Below are positions 37,605 through 50,366 of a DNA stretch of 64,000 bases, in pieces. The notes beneath the pieces were generated by a model that worked only from the letters and a program-made list of their open reading frames with translations, was not told where the DNA came from and did no database searches. Each line of letters starts with the position of its first letter. The stretch's first letter is position 1. The stretch spans positions 97,139,381 through 97,203,380 of the forward strand of contig JALJCS010000001.1 in assembly GCA_023055355.1 (NCBI GenBank). The letters run 5' to 3'. The translations under genes and the position numbers were made by a program. Origin of the DNA: Agelaius tricolor. Its lineage: Eukaryota > Chordata > Aves > Passeriformes > Icteridae.

Positions 37605-40600
37605 AAGGCATCATGTCTGGGAAAATGCTCACAATTGCTCATCCAATGACAACAGCAGCTCTGCAAAAAGGCAAAACTAAATTCTGATGTTGGTGCCGTT
37701 TGAAGGGAGTTCCTCTTGCCAAAAGTCTACCTGAAACCTTTTGTTTCCTTTTATAATATCTTGAAAAGCAGGATTAAATATTGTTTTCAGGTGTAAATCT
37801 AACAGTTCAACTTAAGGACAGACAAACTCTCAGTTCAGGGGACTGCATGTAAAGATGCATGTGACTTCTGCCCCAGCTTCTAGCAGCAAGCAGAGCCTTC
37901 AGAACCTAAACCCATCAGACATCACTACCTCTCCTGAAAGAAAAGCAGACTTGTATCTCACATTCAGCAACATGTTTGTTTATCTGCTGCCCTTCCTAGT
38001 AGTCACTGACATTTGCCTGTTGTGCCAGCATGGGCTTTCCTGTATCATCACGTGTCTGCCCCTCTGGTTATGGTAGCACGACTGTAGGCTACCCTTCCAA
38101 CCTGCTACAGCTGTGCTACAGCCTCAGCCTAAATGACAGTTTTAGATCCCAGCTGTGCTATTTTTAGTGCAAATTTAGTCCCTGAAATATGTAGCAGAGA
38201 AAGCTGCAAGAGATGCTCTTTGCTTGAGGCTATCCCTCTGTGCCACAGAATGTCCCACTGGCTCCCAGCATGTGCCCTCTCAAGCACCACACAGGGCTGC
38301 ATATTTCTCTCTATGGAAGTTGTCTTCTCCCACGAACAAATCTACACAGAACCTAGTCAGAGCAGCTTGTTTTCAAAAACACATAAAAATGCTGTACCTT
38401 TAAGCATAAGATAGCATAGTTTCAGTATTCTTAGGTCTTCTTAAGTTCAGCTTCATAACATTATCTGAAGTATCTTAATGAGTATAAAAAGATGATCATA
38501 ACTGGAACAATTCCCTTGGAAATTCACTACTAAAGTATGCCTAGCCTTATGACCACTGTACAGTCATATGTCTGTCTCTGTTCTAGGTACTTTGACCTCT
38601 GCTAGGAAAGCAGCTGTGGGATATCAATATCACTTATCCTGGAATATTTTTACTAACTATTAATAAGAAAACTAGGACTTGATGTTATTTCTGTTTTTAC
38701 AAAAACGCACTTTAGACTTCTGTTTGCTACTTTTCCTTTTATTTAATTTTTTACTCTGGAACATAATCACTTTACTATGTTTCTTAATATAATTTGAGAT
38801 GTGAGGGCATCCAGAGTCTTACTTCAACTGGAAACAAATCCCCTAGAATTGGAAAGACTGTTGATACATGTGAAGACATTGTCTGTGATCCAAAATTTTA
38901 AAATGGAATTCAGAACAAGTTGTAAGGATGAGGAACCAGACAAAAGATAAGCCCAGTAGTGAGCTGAATAATCACAATACTGTGGTTACATAAAGCACAC
39001 AATCATATGTGTGCTCTCAGGGCAACTAAGTCTGAAACCATAAGTATAATATAAGAAACCCCCAAGAATGTCAGCTTCAGTGTGTATTGGCTATCAATGG
39101 ATGACCAATTACTTGAGGAGGGTTTTGGGCAGGATCTCACCACGGGCTGAGCACAGCATGTACAAGGAGAGATGTGCAAAGATTACCATCCTTTGTGAGC
39201 GAGCCAGCGAAGGAAGCCTTCAGTGCTGGTACCATGATAATGAAAGCTGTAAGCGCGACAGGTTCTAAGATAAAATCAGCAAAGTAGGACAAGGTAAAAC
39301 TGTGCAAAGCCTCAGTGTAACATGTCAAGCTCAGCAGCAGGAAAGGGGAACTTGTGAAGACTTTCAGCTGGATGGGAGAGCTGGGCTGCTGCCTCAGAAA
39401 CACAAGGCTTTTGTCTTACTTTGTTATAATTTGAAAGTAATACAGGCAAGGGAAGCAAATGTATTACTGTAGGCTTTGCTGTTATGGGAGGTGAGGAGGG
39501 TCTGAATGGCAATGTGCAAAGCACCAGCAGTGATTGCTCTAGAAGGAGTTCTTGCTGGATTTGAATGTGGTCTGCGTGTTTGGAGAAACGAGGAAAATAA
39601 AGCATGCAGTGGCCAAAGCAATACAAGAACAGTGGCAGTGGCAGCAGTTGTAGATAATGAGAGTTTGAGGATTTGACAGGGAAGAGGAGTTTTGTTTTTT
39701 CTCAGTTAAGCCCATAATTAGAACTCTCCAACGGGGGGATGCTGAATATAGACCAAATTTCAGAGCCTGGTGAAAATGGCTAGTGGAAGAGGTAGTTTTG
39801 AATTGCAGCAAGCTGTAGAAGGAAAAGGCTAAAGTGAATTTGGCTGGAAAGTCATCATTCTAGCTGACCATGGAAAGCTAAAGGAGGGCAACATTTTAGA
39901 AAGAAAATGTATTAATTTGCATAGAAAGCATCTAATATAACAGTGATCAAAGTGGAGGTCAAAGACAGGTATTTTTGTGAGGATACCAGCTTTCAGGTTG
40001 ACTGTTTTAATAGGTCTTACTAATGCTTAGTTACATGTAGGTCTTTGTTTAGGAACTCAAGGAGAGTGCTTTGTGATTCTTTACAATGGAACAATATAAT
40101 TATTGTGGATCAGCTCAGCATCTTCATCTTTCCCTCATGCTACAATGGGATGTGAAAGCTACGTAGTTAAAAGGATAAGCTATTGTTCCAGAAACCAAAG
40201 CTAGAACAAATGCAGAACAAGTTTGGCATAAGGCTACAATTAAATTAATAAAAACCTTGTGATATAAAAAGCTTTGGCAATGAGAATGAAGAAACAAGAG
40301 GTTTGCAAGATTTTAACATGTAATTATTGCTAATAACCTAGTTTTAATGTAGAATTCTTCAATTTAAAAGCTCCCAAAATGTCTTAGATAATACCTTGTA
40401 AATGTATTCTTTAAGGGTTTCATTTTGAGCTTTTTACAGTTGGACAAGGTAGTAACAGTACTTGCAAAATCGCCACAGTGAGCAGAAAGGAAATCACTGG
40501 CCATTCAAAAACCTGGTGTAATTTTGCCTAGCCTTGAGTGCAAGCCCTCCAGCTCACATCTTCCAATTACTTCAGCTTCACTGGGTTTTTTTTTACCCTT

Positions 40601-43600
40601 TTCCCACTCCCGAGTTCCCACTCACTTCCTTTTCCTTCACTGTCATTCTTTCCTTATTTCTCATGCCATTTTTCATGGTCCCTTCCTATCAAAAGCCAGG
40701 CATAATATGGATCTAATATGACATTTTCTTCCTCATAGAGTGCATTTTCTGTATTTATTCCTGCATTCAGTGTCAGCTTTGCTCAGTGAGGGTGTAAATG
40801 CAGGGGGACAAGGCACAGTGCTGCTTTATGCCAAGCAAAACCCAGGACTAGGCAGGCACATTGCTGATTGATCCTGGACACACCACAGCCTGCCTGCCAG
40901 AGGAGTAACAAACTCAGTGGTAAATGGGAAATACATTAAATTTAAGAATATCTTTATACAAGGAACTTGTTCTTGGAAAGTAATTTTTTTCTGGGGGAAC
41001 AAAATCCAGCTCCACACCAACAAATTTTTAAGGCAGCTTGTTATTTTAGAACAGGAAGTGAAGAAAAGCAAATCAATTTCCTGAAGGTACTTCTAAACAT
41101 AGAGAAATTACCCAAGATGGAATCTGTCCTGGTTTTCTGGCTAATAACTTCCCCTCTGAGTCCTTTGCCAAGTCCTGTATACAGCTGCTCAGGACTCACA
41201 TATATCATCTGAAATACAACATTTACAAGAGCACCACATCTCCATCACAATCACAGAGTGCTGATGAGAAGTTAGCTTCTGGGGAAAGATCAGGAAAAAT
41301 CTCTTTTTCTGGTGTTTCCTTGCAAGTACTTTTCTTTCCTGGTGACAAGCACTGCTCAGTGCACATTTGTTATTTATTTAATACACTAGAAGTGTTCAAG
41401 ATGCTGTTGCATTTCTGTTACTGAGGCTAATGGAAATGTATTTTTGCAATTGTTAATTTTTCCTTTCCTGTTGTGTTACAGACCAGACCTAGTCAGGTGG
41501 ATTTTTTCAAAATAGCATTAATTTTCAGTGGTCTGATGGATCCAAGGTGCAACCACTAAATTTCTTTTCACCAAAAGGGAAATTGATGTGCCAAGGAAAG
41601 TCAGCTCAGCATGACACTGCCATCTGAGAGGGGTTCTGGAAAGGAAAATGGTTTGGTCCTGGGTAATGCAACTTTTGATCCTGATAAAGCACTATATATA
41701 TTTTTTAATCTGGTTATTAATTCCAGCACTGTAACTTCACTTATCAGGTCTGCTAATATCCTCTGCAGTTCTTATTTCTGCACCACTTTAATAAGATTTG
41801 ATTCAAACAAAAAAGCAAGCATGACACAAATGAAACAAAACACCTTATGTATTAACAAAACTATAGTAAAATCTCCTTCCTATAGTCCTTTTACAAACAT
41901 CTATTTACATCAGAAAGCAAGAAGTTTTATATGTTTATATTTCTGTGTTATCTAGTAAAGTGAAGCAGGTCTTCAGTACTGCATCAAATACAAATTGTGA
42001 GCTAAGTGGTTGTTCATTGCTGCACCAAGATTAATTTGTCATTTTGTATAGTGAACTATGGAATGTAGTGTGGAAATATAGAACCCAGTCTTGTAAAATG
42101 CTGAGAATCCCTGATTTCAATGGAAATTGAGGGCGTTTGGACTCAATAGGAACCTTCAATTCTTGCTATCATATTTATGTTTATACTTGCCCAGCAAACC
42201 TGTGTCACCTCAGACCAGAATAAAACCTCCAGAGTCAAAATCAAACACAAAAAGAAGATGACAAAAATGCAACAGGACACACTCGTGCTGGAGTTCATTT
42301 AATTTTCAAAACAAAACTCCTCACGAGCTGAGTTCTGTGCAATACTTGAGTGGGAAACTAGGAATAGAAAAAAGTGTATGGTAGACTGTGTGTCTGTCAT
42401 GCCAGACATTCTGGGGAGTCATGAGCTCCTGACTGAACCTGACGTGGACAATCACTGTGATCATGAGTAAGACTTTGATTTTCCTTCATGTAAAAATCGG
42501 CAAAATGTTGGGTGGATGGGGAGGATGAGTGATGCTACCTGTGCATTCCCACTTGCTTCACTAAGTGGAAGAAAGGGCAGAAATTGTGTATGAAATATAG
42601 ACAGTCATTTCAGGAAGGTGTTCCACAAATTCAGTTTTGAACCTAGGCAACCTGTGAAGTCCTACTCTAGAATAAACAGACTGAACACATTAGTACCTTG
42701 GTGGCAGAGATCCTACAGAGCAGAGAACATTCCCTCTAACCAGTCAGAGATTGCCAGAGGTCCAGATGGAAGAGAAACAGCATGGTAGGGGTTATAAAGT
42801 CTCTATTAGCACTTTCTAGTTTGCTGTAAAATATTCTGTCATTTGATGATCTTGTATTTGCACTCCTTCCATTGATATGGGTGCTGCTCCTGCCTCTTCT
42901 TTTAATGATGCAAACAAATGAAGAGAGACCAGGGCCTGGTGATGGTGTGAATGGCTGTCTGGGGATGTGTGGAAGAATCAGTGTTTGCATAGCTGGAAGA
43001 GAATGCACTGCTTCATATCACTTATCAGAGAAGGCTGAGACCAAAGTGTTGGGGAGAGAGAATAAACATGAAGCTCTTGTGCTAGATATGATTTCAGCAA
43101 TATCATTTCAATTATAAAAGCCACGTAAACGGCAGGAGAATCACAAGGGCAGCGCTGAGCAAAAATGTGTTCACATGACTCCTGATTTAGCAGTTCTGGC
43201 ATTTTTATAGAGGATGCTTCATCTTTGTCATTGCTGTGGGAATAAAGAAGAGAGGAAATAATAAGAGCCTCCTGAAATTCCTCTGATGAATCCCCTATAT
43301 TTTTTTCTTGTCTATTAGCAGGAGTTCAAAAATAACTGCTAGACATAACAGTCTGACAACACAAGGGAATGATCAGGGGAATTTTATATATCCTCATTAG
43401 CCCATCATGGAAAATACAATTTCTCTGATACTGCATCCAGATCACTCCTTTTTCAAACAGCTTAAATCAGTGGCAGTGCTGTACTGAATTTGAGGCCAGA
43501 GTGAGCACTACATTGTTAGAAAGTGGCCTTCTGTATGACCAGGCTGAAGGCTTTCTTCCCACTGCATTTTACAGTAAGCCAAATAGCTCATTTTTAATAT

Positions 43601-45985
43601 CATGATTTTCCTAAATGCCTTCAAAACCTGATGTGAATATAATGAGAGAGGGAAAATCACCACTGAGAATTTTTAGCAATGGCCAAGCAGACTCATCATT
43701 AAGAATCTGTCTTGCTCCCCATTTAAATTTGTCTGCCTTGGTTCCTGGCATGACTTTCCCAGAATGGCTGAAGATGCAGTCCTCAGTATTTCTTTCTAAT
43801 AAGGGATGTACACTTTGCAGTTAATTTGCTTCTCAATCTCCCTTTTGATACACAACACAGAGAGACCTTTTGAAGAATTAGGTCAAACAACAGGAACTGT
43901 GACACAAAGCTCAGCACAGTACTGTAAAATACTGAAAATCTCCTTATCAAGAAGCATTAGCTCCCATTACTGGGAAACTTTTATACTCCTTCTCTAATAT
44001 TTCAGCATTGTGCCAGAATGTGTTGCTACACATGTGGAACAGCCCCTTACCAGGCACACTTGTTCCTGGTGTAAAAATATCTCTTTGCCACTGCTCAGTG
44101 TCCTTTCTTAACACTAAGATTGGCATTTTTCTTTGCAGTGGCCTCATTTCACTTTTGCACTCTTCTTAATCCCTAAGGAGTCCATGATTTGCCCAATAAT
44201 TTTCTTGGTGTGGGCTAAAGTTTCTGTCCCTGTATATTAGGATGTACTAGGTGCATGAAAATATTTGCTTTATGAATTACATATTGAGTTATTCAGATAC
44301 ATTCTCAAAAGACTGTTTAGCGCCTTCCTCAATATTTGCCACTTCAATGGGATCATCCAAAGTTTCTGTCAGGAATGATCTCTGGATTGTCTTCAGATCT
44401 TTGCACAATTTTTGGTAGCATTTCGTCTACAGGCAAAGCTTGCAGAATATTTGCCAGTGATTCTCCACTGAAAGTTGCTTAAAATTGGATTGCTAGACAA
44501 CTTTGAATCCATTCTAAGAAGTATTTTGCAGTATACTGCACTCCATATTTTTTACTGTAATGGTGTCTTTTACTAAGGAGTCTGGATGGATTACAGGTAA
44601 GTGGTATCTTTAATAACTAAATTTGCAAACTTATCAAAGAGGAAACTGTGACTGAGCCTATTTCCTATGCTTTACCAGTAATAATTATACTGTCAACACT
44701 TAGTTCTTTAACCAGTAAGTCCCAAACAGCTGTCAGATCGATGTCAAGCACAGCCCACATATAATTACCTGGGTCATTCTGCTCCCAGTATGAATATCAG
44801 TGTTCTTACAGTCTGGAGCAATTTTCATGGCATATCAAGGCACAGGTAGCATTGAGGTACAAGCCTCCATAGCTGAGTTCATCAGCAACCCCACAGCTGA
44901 TTCCAAGTTTGCAGGAGTTTTTATGGATGTCATCGCACTCTCTGAGTCACTGAACATAGCTGGGACTAAGCTGTTATGAAATCCTCTCTTTCCAGGCAAG
45001 GTGCACTGCTTTTCTGTGTATTAAAGAGTACAATTATCCTATGGCTGAGCTGTCATTCCAAAACCAGATTACTTTCCTGCAGTGTAACATGGAGAACTAC
45101 AAAGTCTTGCACCGCTATCTGCATTTTCCCTCCTCCATGTAATGGCCAATTCCTGGAACTAATTTTGTGGTGTCATTAAATCCCTTAATGCTTTCATCAG
45201 AGTTCCAGGTCAAGGCTCATCAGATGAGCAATTGCTAGACATACTGGATAATGATTTACATTCAATATGAAAAAAAAAAAAAGAACACCTCACAGATAAA
45301 ATATATTTTAATTAGGAGCTTCTTTATTTCTTACACAATGATTTGTGGTGTCAGTATTAATTCTCCTCTCTTCTCCCTGAAACAATTTATTGAATATTAG
45401 AATAAGAAGGGAAGAAGAAATGGTAAAAATAAGGAAGTAATCATCAAGATTCTAGGGTTTAATGAAAAAATTGAATGAGAAATTTGGGGTATTCTGATGG
45501 AAATATTGCAAAAGTAAAATGCCCACTTTTTTTGAGAATTTTAAAAGTTTTTATCAAATTCTAAAAATGTAGCCTTTTCATTAAAAATGTGTAAAATTTA
45601 TATGTAGCTATATTTCAGTAATTCACAACTCTTCTACTGATTTTCAAAAGCTATCAAAAATTATTTTGACCTTCTAATCAGACTTGCTACAATATAAAGA
45701 GGACTTCCAAGAACATGTTAATATTTCTTGATTCTATCCATCTGGTATCAGTTGGTAAAGTTCAAACATTTTAGAATGACATCCCTAGAGCTGCTCTAGC
45801 ACCTCTGTGTAGTTTATCAGATCGAATTATCTTGCCTGCTAAATTTTCCAACTTATTTCTCTTGTGAATTTCTTCTACCTCATATTTCAGCCACGTTTTC
45901 TTATACTAACTCTAAAGATCCTCCATTAGCAACATTTTCTTCCTTTTGCAGGTTCTTCTGAAATGAAAACAGAACTTTTCCTTAA
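37605..45985. other. Intergenic, no gene seen
   Basis: About 8.4 kb of mostly unique AT-rich DNA without recognised genes. A run of A's lies at about 45271-45283. A CpG-bearing patch at about 39130-39260 is unusual locally but unassigned. Short open frames (for example 41611-41955 plus) have no family resemblance. Confidence 0.5.
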
Positions 45986-46680
45986 CCTACCCTTTGATAA
46001 TCCAAATATATTGACATTTTGAGTGCCTTGTTACAAGGCATATCTTTCAACCCTTTAATCATTATCAGAGCTTTCTTCTCTGAGTTATGTCCAATTTCTC
46101 AGCGTTTCTATTGAAGTAAAGATGCCTAGAAAAAATTGAATTACTGTCAGATATATTTTTTCAAGTTCTGCTTGGCATGCCTTCCTTTCCACATCCTAGA
46201 TGTGTATTGGTACCACACCTAAAGCTGTGGCCTGCTCTCAACTTACTGACAATGACAACCCATTTTTCAGAACCTGTGACTTCCCCATATAAATCTCACA
46301 CTCCTACATCCTTTTTATGCTGAAACATTACTTGTACTTGTCCACAGCAAGTTACATAGAGGGTATTTTTGTTCTCCTTTGTAAGCAATCCAGATCTCTA
46401 ACTACTGTCCTTTTGTGGTTGGTTTTTTTTTTTTTTTGGTCATGTATCAAGATTATATGTTTCTATCACCTGAATAGTTTTTGGCAATAAGGACATATCT
46501 GTTTCTACATCACTGATGAGAAAGTTAAGTCAAACAGGGCAGGACCTGAATCCACATCCTTACTAAACAGAAACATATTTCATACTAATTTAGTAATGAA
46601 CAAAGATGACTGTTCCTTTTACTCCTACTATGTTTAGAAAAGGACTCTCCTGTGTCCTTACCTTACCTGGCAACTGATTC
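45986..46680 (-). mobile_element. Ancient, strongly diverged CR1/L3-type LINE relic
   Basis: The plus strand shows, in order, decayed copies of blocks typical of antisense CR1 3' regions: 'CCCTTTAATCATTATC.GAGCTTTCTTCTCTGA' (about 46053-46083), 'CTGTGGCCTGCTCTCAACTTACT' (46226-46247), 'CATTACTTGTACTTGTCCACA' (46326-46346) and 'CATCACTGATGAGAAAGTTAA' with 'CAGGACCTGAATCCACATCCTTACTAAACAG' (46509-46569). Identity is low and interrupted, so the age is much greater than for the other CR1 copies. Boundaries are approximate. Confidence 0.55.
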
Positions 46681-49600
46681 ATCCATGTTTGGTTTTCTTT
46701 TTCTTACTAGATTTGAGAATTCTGATTTTTCATTTATACCACTTTTCATGCATTTGCCCTCTTGTCTGAATATGTTCATGTGTGCCTGCACAGTAATTCT
46801 TTGCAACTATTTCTAGGTTAATTTTCTAATACCCTACCCTCCATGGTTTGAGTGTAGCTTTTTCTGTAACCAGTGAGACATCAGAAAACTCTCCATTCCC
46901 TTGTACATTCAGATTGCAGTGTTTCTTTTGGATAGTGTGCCTCACGTTTACATTGTGTGATCCAGCTACAAAGCCAATTAATAAACCCAGAAGGAAAGAA
47001 ATACTACAGTGGAGAGGGATGGGCTTGAAATGAGAAAGGAGCAGGTCTTCTAAAGCGAGGAACAAAGCCTGCTGATTACACTAATCAGCTCGGTGACTGT
47101 CACAAGGCAGATGACTTGGCAAGAAAAGCTTCAATCATACTTGGAAATAAATAAATAATAACTTTTTAAATCTAACTATAAGCATACCATCCCTTGAAAC
47201 AGGGAAAAAAACTTAGTACCTGAAATGAGACATAATCAGCTAAATGCTTGCTCAGGACCCCTGAGACACAGCTGTATGCTTTTCAGACTCTGAATAACAT
47301 AAAAATACCATGGATATCCACTCACACTCCAGCAGTTGCTCATTTAATTGGCAAAAGTGGTTTGAAGCAGTTTTAGACCAGCTTATATCCGCCTGAAGGG
47401 CCATAGAAAATCATTTGTGCAAAAATATCCGAGCCGATTTCTTATCGGTGCGAAGCTAAGCCCACACCAGGAGCATTTTGCTGGCGAGTGTTGCAGCAAA
47501 CCTGGAGCAGAAAGGTGCTTTGAGCTCTGGGACTGTTGAAATGTCAGGTGGTAAATGCCTTTTCCCTGACATACAGGTGTAGGTCAGATGCCAGGTGGAT
47601 GGATTTAGACACCCTGCTTGAGCCTGTGCTGGCTGTAAAACCTGAGGTGGACACTTGGCAATCAGAACACATACATTAATAAATGTCAGTAAATGCTTGA
47701 AACAAATTATAAAGAGGTGTAATAAAGATAATAATGAATGCTGCAAATAGCCAGGAGCTGTGGCATGGCTGCACTTTATTATACCGAAAGAGTTTTGTAA
47801 TAAGGATAAAGTGGGCATCATTTAATCAGCTCAATTTTTCTTACCAAGCAGATTATCCCATTGGGATAAACCTTCCTGCATGGTTTAATAAAGCACATTA
47901 CAGACAAGAATTATATCCAATGATAATTCAACTTGCAAATTCAAATGAAAAATGAGGTTAAAGTTTGGAGAGACGAGTTGGTAAAACTTCATTTACTCCA
48001 ACTACCATTAAAACCTTAGATTTACTGTTTTTAATTAAGCATCCTAGCTATTCCCTAGTCTGACCAGCCATCCTTTGTCTATTTTAAGGTCATGACAACA
48101 AGATCAGCAGTCTGCAAAGAGATAACATCAATGGACAGAGGAAGATACTAAAATGATGTATTATTGTTTCTCTTGGTCCCCTATTTTGGAGGCATGTTCA
48201 GGAAACATTATCAGGGAGGACCAAATCTGGGGAAGTTTCCCATATCTTTGGCTGAAAGGGCAAGCAAGGAAAGATCATACCCCTGAAAAGATAAAACAGG
48301 AGTAAAAATAAATAATCTGGATGTATAAAATCATGATGGCAAAAAGAAAGTGAAAAAGCAGCAATTGCTTCTTCCAGTAAAAGAAGTAGGAGCCTATAAA
48401 TACAGCTACCAGGAACTTGGTGCAAAACAAAACCAGGAAAAGTTGTGGTGGTAGGCTTGGGACACCTCCTGCCAGTGGAAGCCATAAGTGCAAAGTGTTT
48501 GTGTAGGTTTAGGGAGAGGCTGAACAAACACTTGAGGAGGAGAGATCCACTTTGGATCCCTCAGCACTGAAACACATCAGGATCTGAAAACTCTCTAAGC
48601 TGAAAATAGTTGTGGAACAGGAGATTACTCAACAGGCGTTTATTCTCCTCTCCTGTCCCCACATTCTCTGGGATTCACTTGTAACTGAGATAGGATACTG
48701 GGTAAATTGAATTCTTGATCTGAGCAGGAACAGCCATTCTGATTTTATTGCAGTGGGTAACTCACTTATTTCAAATTGGAAGAAGACTCCTGAAAAAATC
48801 CCTCTATCTGGTCATTCATTTTGGCTCATTAACTACATTATTTGGGACCCCGGTACTTGTTTTCCTTTTCTGAGACAGCCAGTCCTTCTTTGATCATTTG
48901 TATCATAATGAACCATTGCACCTGGAGTTAAAAAAAAACCCCTCTCCACTGGAAGGGAAAGATATTTTAAAAATCTTTTTGTGAAGCTTTATCACAATTG
49001 AATCCTGATCTTTGACTGGGCAGTGATTTTACACAGCCCATCATAATTAGCAGGAAGAAAGTAAAGACAGGAAGCCTCATTTCCTAGTCCGTTGTGGCTT
49101 GTTGAATTTCAGAGAAAAGAAAAGGATCCCAGTACAAGTTGCCACCTAAATCAGCCTTACTTCACAAATATCCTTCACTGCACCAACCAAAGTGAGATAT
49201 GGGAAAAAGTAGGAGTTCCCAAGGGGTTATTCAATAGTAACCAGTGCTTCTCCACTCTCTCTTGTTTTCTTCAGCAATACTGCACATTTTTCCCATCTCC
49301 TCTAATTGCCCTAGAGCACTGTAGCTTGGGATTTTTGACTCTTTGGTGCTCTCTGCCAAGGACCAGCTGGGTGCTCCTGGAAGGTGACTGTCACCTGCAG
49401 TTTCATTCTGTGCCCAACACAAGTGACAGACAGGTGGTTATTCCTACTTTGATTGGAAAACATGGATTCTGCTTACTGCATCAACTTGGAATTAGATATA
49501 AATGTGTCTCATTTAAAAATGCTGTCTCCTATAGCTGCAAGCAGGAGCAAGGTGCAGGGCAGGAGCCTTCGGGAGCTCAGGGCATTTGCCTTCAGCCTCC

Positions 49601-49969
49601 CCCTTGCACTGCTCCCTGAGCTGTCCCCAGCCCTGCAGGGACCAGGCGCTGTTGCAGGACAGCAGAAGGCTCCCAAACGCGCAGCTGGGGGAAGGAAAGA
49701 TGCTGTCCTGTTCTTTCCTGTAGCAAAACGACCCCTAAAAGCTGACAGCTCATCTGAAACCCACCTGAGTCAGTTCCTGACCATGGAAAACCTGTGGCTA
49801 AACCTCTTACAACACCTATACATGGTCTCAGTCAAAAAGCACACAATGCAGAGAAATTGGGGACAGGAAAATGTGAAAGGAACTTACTACCAAAAGTCTG
49901 CTTGGGCACCTTTATGGCACAAGGAGAGGATAGGGCTTCTGTCACACTTTCTCATGGACAGGGAAGGAG
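46681..49969. other. Intergenic, with a repeat-free segment that may be regulatory
   Basis: No gene recognised. The part from about 47330 to 48000 is free of visible repeats and holds short perfect dyads: CCGAT/ATCGG with a 5-base spacer (47434-47448) and TTATCCC/GGGATAA with a 3-base spacer (47853-47869). It also carries several CpGs that are rare locally. A GC-rich segment lies at 49545-49700. Confidence 0.45.
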
Positions 49970-49975
49970 CCCTGG
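49970..49975. repeat. Target-site duplication CCCTGG (left)
   Basis: Identical to 50281-50286 across the 305 bp LTR. Confidence 0.88.
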
Positions 49976-50280
49976 TGTTGTCTTATATATCAAAAGTTCC
50001 ATTATCATTATAGTGCAAGGATTCTATATCACTAGAGTTTCATACCACCTCGATGTTTCTCGCAGGCAACTCCTCTAAGCACTGGCCATTCCTGGTCCTT
50101 GCAGTAGTCACCTGACTCCAGACCCTGTCAATCCACTCTTTTATACCACTTACTCTTATTGGCTACAGGTGTGGCCTGTTAACATCAGGCCTGCTCCTAA
50201 TCTTTAGTAATTGGTTCAGCTGCAACTCTTTGGGGGATAAGATTACATTCTATACCACCTTCATACTGTATCCTCCTACA
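49976..50280 (-). mobile_element. Solo LTR, ERVK-type (305 bp)
   Basis: Plus-strand ends are TGTTG...CCTACA, giving TG...CA in element orientation as well, and both sides carry the 6 bp direct repeat CCCTGG (49970-49975 and 50281-50286). A 6 bp duplication is typical of class II (ERVK-like) integration. In minus orientation the LTR starts TGTAGGAGGATACAG, and contains TATAAAAGA (50137-50145), which would serve as the TATA box, about 135 bases from the start. No internal viral sequence is present. Confidence 0.9.
50137..50145 (-). promoter_or_regulatory. TATA-like box of the ERVK-type LTR
   Basis: Minus strand TATAAAAGA in the middle of the solo LTR, at a position suitable for the U3/R boundary. 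Whether it still drives transcription is unknown. Confidence 0.5.
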
Positions 50281-50286
50281 CCCTGG
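50281..50286. repeat. Target-site duplication CCCTGG (right)
   Basis: Identical to 49970-49975. Confidence 0.88.
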
Positions 50287-50333
50287 AATTGCCAGGAAGC
50301 TGAGGGGCGTGGGGAAGGAACACAGCCAGAGCT

Positions 50334-50335
<2 letters not shown>

Positions 50336-50364
<29 letters not shown>
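50336..50364. repeat. (AC)n microsatellite
   Basis: About 14 uninterrupted AC units, followed by a short ATGCACGC patch. Confidence 0.95.

Positions 50365-50366
<2 letters not shown>

Noticed and set aside
41125..41215. TGTCCTGGTTTTCTGGCTAA, resembling the start of the ERVL-type LTR
   Set aside because: Only about 12 bases match; the following sequence does not continue as that LTR and no duplication is visible.
49092..50013. Two overlapping open frames of about 180 codons (plus strand)
   Set aside because: No recognisable domain, overlapping in different frames, and the second runs into the ERVK-type solo LTR.
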